From positions 1 through 64,000 of the forward strand of contig BRYA01000684.1 of NCBI GenBank assembly GCA_030267965.1: a stretch of 64,000 nucleotides of DNA, read 5' to 3'. This document shows positions 61,569 to 64,000 of the stretch, piece by piece; the first letter of the stretch is position 1; each line of letters opens with the position of its first letter. The notes under the pieces were generated by a model, which worked only from the letters and a program-made list of their open reading frames with translations, was not told where the DNA came from and searched no databases. The DNA is from Triparma columacea. Lineage: Eukaryota > Sar > Bolidophyceae > Parmales > Triparmaceae. The translations under genes and the position numbers were made by a program.

Positions 61569-62129
61569 AGAGGGGGGAGGGAGTGTGTGCGCGTGATGCG
61601 CTGACGTAGATAAGGCGATACACGAGGCTTTGATAATTACGGCTGGTATATATATAGCTGAACCGACATTCTTATCTTATCAAAAAATTGTCAAAAATTT
61701 TCAAAACATTTTAATATGACGTAGTTGGACATAAAATTTATTCAAAATATTTAATTTTGATCCATATAAAGTACATTAGGTTATTGTAGTGATTTGATGA
61801 TTTAAAAGGACATTTTTTTTTAGTTGTAATTACTATTTTGTTCATAATTAAAATGAATTTAAGGGGAATTAAATTGATCAATAATTGTATTGGCTATATA
61901 AATTTGAGACATTTAGACGAAATGAAAAAGTACACTTTTGGAGTTTCTATTCAAAAAAGTTCAAATAGTCAATAAATATATTTTAATCAAATTCAAATAT
62001 TATAAGTAATAATTGGACTGTATAAACGTGAATAGGGAAACATGAGAATATTTTTTTGAACAAATTTCAATTCTTCGACTGGTCGGTAACGAACGTTTAT
62101 ATATTATATATCCCCACTACCACTCACGG
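61569..62129. other. A/T-rich intergenic island
   Basis: Between the BCCIP and metaxin-like genes lies the most A/T-rich stretch of the window. In 61681-62040 I count about 76 G or C in 360 bases (about 21%), compared with roughly half in flanking genes. It contains runs of A and T, no coding frame, and no tandem unit. The promoter of the downstream gene must lie in its right part (TATATATTATATATCC near 62096-62112). Confidence 0.8.
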
Positions 62130-63756
62130 ATGAACACGCTATCTTCTGGACTCGTGGACTCCCTTGCATCGGTCTTGGGCTGCCCTCCAGCCTACTCTCT
62201 TACGCCCTCCCGCCCTCCTCCCCTAAATCTACGAAAGGACGCTCGTTCTTCACAACCTTCTTCCACCCCCGCCATCCTGCGGGTTACACAATTCCTCCCC
62301 GCTTACGGTATTCAGCTCTTCCTGAGGGTTCACTCTGTACCACACGTGGTTGTCAACACAGATTACCGAAGGTGTATGAACAATACATCTGGCTACCCTC
62401 TCCTCACGGATACAGTTGGTGGCATAAATTACATGGTACCTTCGACGATCTTGGGTGGAGGTGGGGGGGGTAGTTACGCGAAGGAGGCAATTCTGTCTTC
62501 TGCTGAGGAAGAGGCAGCTTCCCCCTCCCTCTCCTCTACCCCCCTAGGGGAGCCTCTCGCTCATGTAATGAAACACCATGTACCGGATATTCTCGAGGAC
62601 CCCTCCGGTGACAACTCCGTGGCTCTTTACACAAACCTGGTCTCTTCCACCCTCTCCCCCCTCCTTCTGGCTCTTTCCTTCGCTGATAATGGGGAAGGCT
62701 ACGAGTGCACGAGGTCCCTCTACGCCTCCCCGCCTCCTGATCTTCCCGAGCCCCTCTTCACCTTCGTATCGCTCCTGACCCGGGTCAAGGACAACCTGTC
62801 CCTCTGGGCTGAGAAGGTTTCAGTAGTGCGCTCCCTCTCCTTCCCCGGGCAGCTCTCTCCCTCGGCACTCCCTACTCGCTGCCGAAACGGGGTCTCTTTC
62901 TTCGCCGCATCCTCATCACTCCACGTTGACGTCCCCGCCTCCCTTCGCCAAGCCTCTAACGCCTACCGCATCCTCTCTGATTACATCTCCTCAAGGCCCC
63001 CTAATCCTCACTTCTTCCAATACCCGACCACCTTTGACCCGCTCCTGTTTCAACATATTTACCTCGCAATAGTGAACCCTCATCTAGTCAAAATCGTTCG
63101 ATCATATCCCCTCCTCCTCAGCTATTTTACCAATATGGTGGACAAGGTGAGAACTTAAAACTGAGGTGACATGACGCACGCATCCCATCCCACCCCATCC
63201 CATCTCATTCCATCTACTCCCATCTCATTCCATCTATTCCCATGTCTCCCCCCCCAACCCCGTCGCAGTACTTTTTCGTGGCAGATCGAACCAACGGGCA
63301 ACAGACGAACGACCTGGCCAACGAGGATAATCCCCGTGACCGCCTTCGTCAGGTTTACAACTTTGCCAAGAAGGCGGCCAACTCATCATCCTTTTCTGCC
63401 CAGGCAGATTCTGCGTCAACTGCAATCAAGGTGAGATGTGTGGTGTTGATCATATCAGTGAGCGCACCATTGCATTTCTCACCCGCATTTCCCCCTGCTT
63501 TCATCAGATTGCAGAGAAAAAGACCGTGCAGAAGAATAGGAGCCTTCTTAACCTCCACAGGCTCAGGTTCGGAGGAGCCATGGTTACCGACAAAGGGGCG
63601 ACCCCCCCTCCCCCCCCTCCACCCCTCTCTGAGCCTATGCAAGCACAGAAACTTGCCCTCGAGAGCGACAACTTGAAGTGGTTTACCGGCGTCGGCATTG
63701 TCGTGGGTCTCTATTTGGTTGCGGGCTACGCAAAAATAAGAATAAGAATTGAGTAA
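62130..63756 (+). CDS. Metaxin/Sam37-like protein, tail-anchored
   Basis: Three exons, 62130-63146, 63269-63430 and 63508-63756, give 475 aa in phase. The segment LRVTQFLPAYGIQLFLRVHS with DYRRCMNNTSGYPLL, and later FDPLLFQHIYLAIVNPHLVK and YPLLLSYFTNMVDK, resembles the GST-like fold of metaxins and Sam37, which help insert beta-barrel proteins in the mitochondrial outer membrane. Exon 2 adds a charged linker. The end of exon 3 is a transmembrane tail, WFTGVGIVVGLYLVAGYA followed by KIRIRIE, typical of tail-anchored outer-membrane proteins. There is a Pro run (PPPPPPP) before it. No GST catalytic motif is visible. The identification rests on pattern and topology and is moderate. Confidence 0.62.
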
Positions 63757-63823
63757 ATCAAACTGAATGCAGGGCTGTAGCACAAGCAAAAGCAGAAGAT
63801 TATTATAATATTATTTTGGTTAT

Positions 63824-64000
63824 ATGGCCTTGAGATTGGAAGACGGGATTCTCCGGGTCAACACAAGGAAGCATTCCTCCTCCTCAAGCGACTTGCCCCC
63901 CGTGCCGCGCTCTGAAACGTCCCTGAACCCTTTTAGTCCAAATTATCAAGCCTCACCGGCGGCAGGCAAGGCGAAAGAGCACTCAAATTTGTCCCTCCGA
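63824..64000 (+). CDS. 5' end of an unrecognised gene, cut by window edge
   Basis: An ATG at 63824 opens a frame that stays open for all 59 codons to the window end: MALRLEDGILRVNTRKHSSS, then Ser/Pro-rich sequence. The start is well placed after a TTATTATAATATTATTTTGG A/T-rich stretch, 67 bases beyond the stop of the metaxin-like gene. No domain can be named from so little. Confidence 0.5.
   Translation, partial: MALRLEDGILRVNTRKHSSSSSDLPPVPRSETSLNPFSPNYQASPAAGKAKEHSNLSLR

Noticed and set aside
1..64000. CRISPR arrays, bacterial operons, insertion sequences or phage genes.
   Set aside because: Short introns throughout, eukaryote-only families (RPB4, Nup35, MSH4, BCCIP) and no repeat-spacer structure exclude a prokaryotic origin. 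The tandem repeats seen have no unique spacers.

Overview
This is a gene-dense stretch of eukaryotic nuclear DNA. Genes lie on both strands and most are split by short introns (about 55-160 bp), nearly all starting GTGAG or GTAAG and ending in a pyrimidine tract plus CAG or TAG. Several products have a secretory signal peptide followed by a transit-like stretch, as expected for nuclear genes that feed a secondary plastid (a CRTISO-type carotenoid isomerase-like oxidoreductase, a carrier-family protein, a putative thylakoid-lumen protein, a methyltransferase). Together with a START-repeat giant membrane protein, a BspA-type leucine-rich repeat protein and an ankyrin/MYND protein, this points to a photosynthetic stramenopile close to diatoms, most likely a bolidophyte/Parmales alga. 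The taxon is an inference from gene content, not a database match.

Layout. 1-457: pyrimidine-rich repeats, including a 19-bp minisatellite carrying CCCTAA. 458-13144: intronless START-repeat membrane protein, TrhO/TSTD2-type rhodanese with zinc finger, cyclic-nucleotide-gated-type K+ channel, TspO-like membrane protein. 13560-22448: NAGPA-like glycosidase, two unrecognised small proteins, putative lumenal plastid protein, DEDDy exonuclease, signal-anchored Ser-rich protein. 22557-41049: Gfo/Idh/MocA oxidoreductase, SAP-domain protein, Nup35-like nucleoporin, methyltransferase, large TPR protein, a multi-enzyme fusion (PCMT + TehB-like methyltransferase + DTW domain + zinc finger), MSH4, and an O-fucosyltransferase-like type II membrane protein. 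41706-46896: three intronless genes in a row (BspA-type LRR, MFS transporter, ankyrin/MYND), the last two sharing a nearly identical 5' module. 47613-63756: RPB4, plastid-type SLC25 carrier, WW-domain protein, a divergent helical-repeat partner, a multi-pass membrane protein, CRTISO-like protein, BCCIP/BCP1, metaxin-like tail-anchored protein. A further gene begins at 63824 and runs off the window.

The genes do not form one pathway. Themes are plastid function (CRTISO-like, carrier, lumenal protein, methyltransferase), RNA modification (TrhO-like rhodanese, DTW fusion), nuclear housekeeping (RPB4, Nup35, BCCIP, MSH4) and lineage-specific repeat proteins. Convergent pairs are often separated by only about 60-260 bp, and several divergent pairs share promoters of 45-350 bp. 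At 53038-53041 the predicted start codons of a divergent pair overlap on a CATG. Exon models were built by hand from reading-frame and splice-phase agreement; each listed multi-exon model keeps phase to a stop codon.
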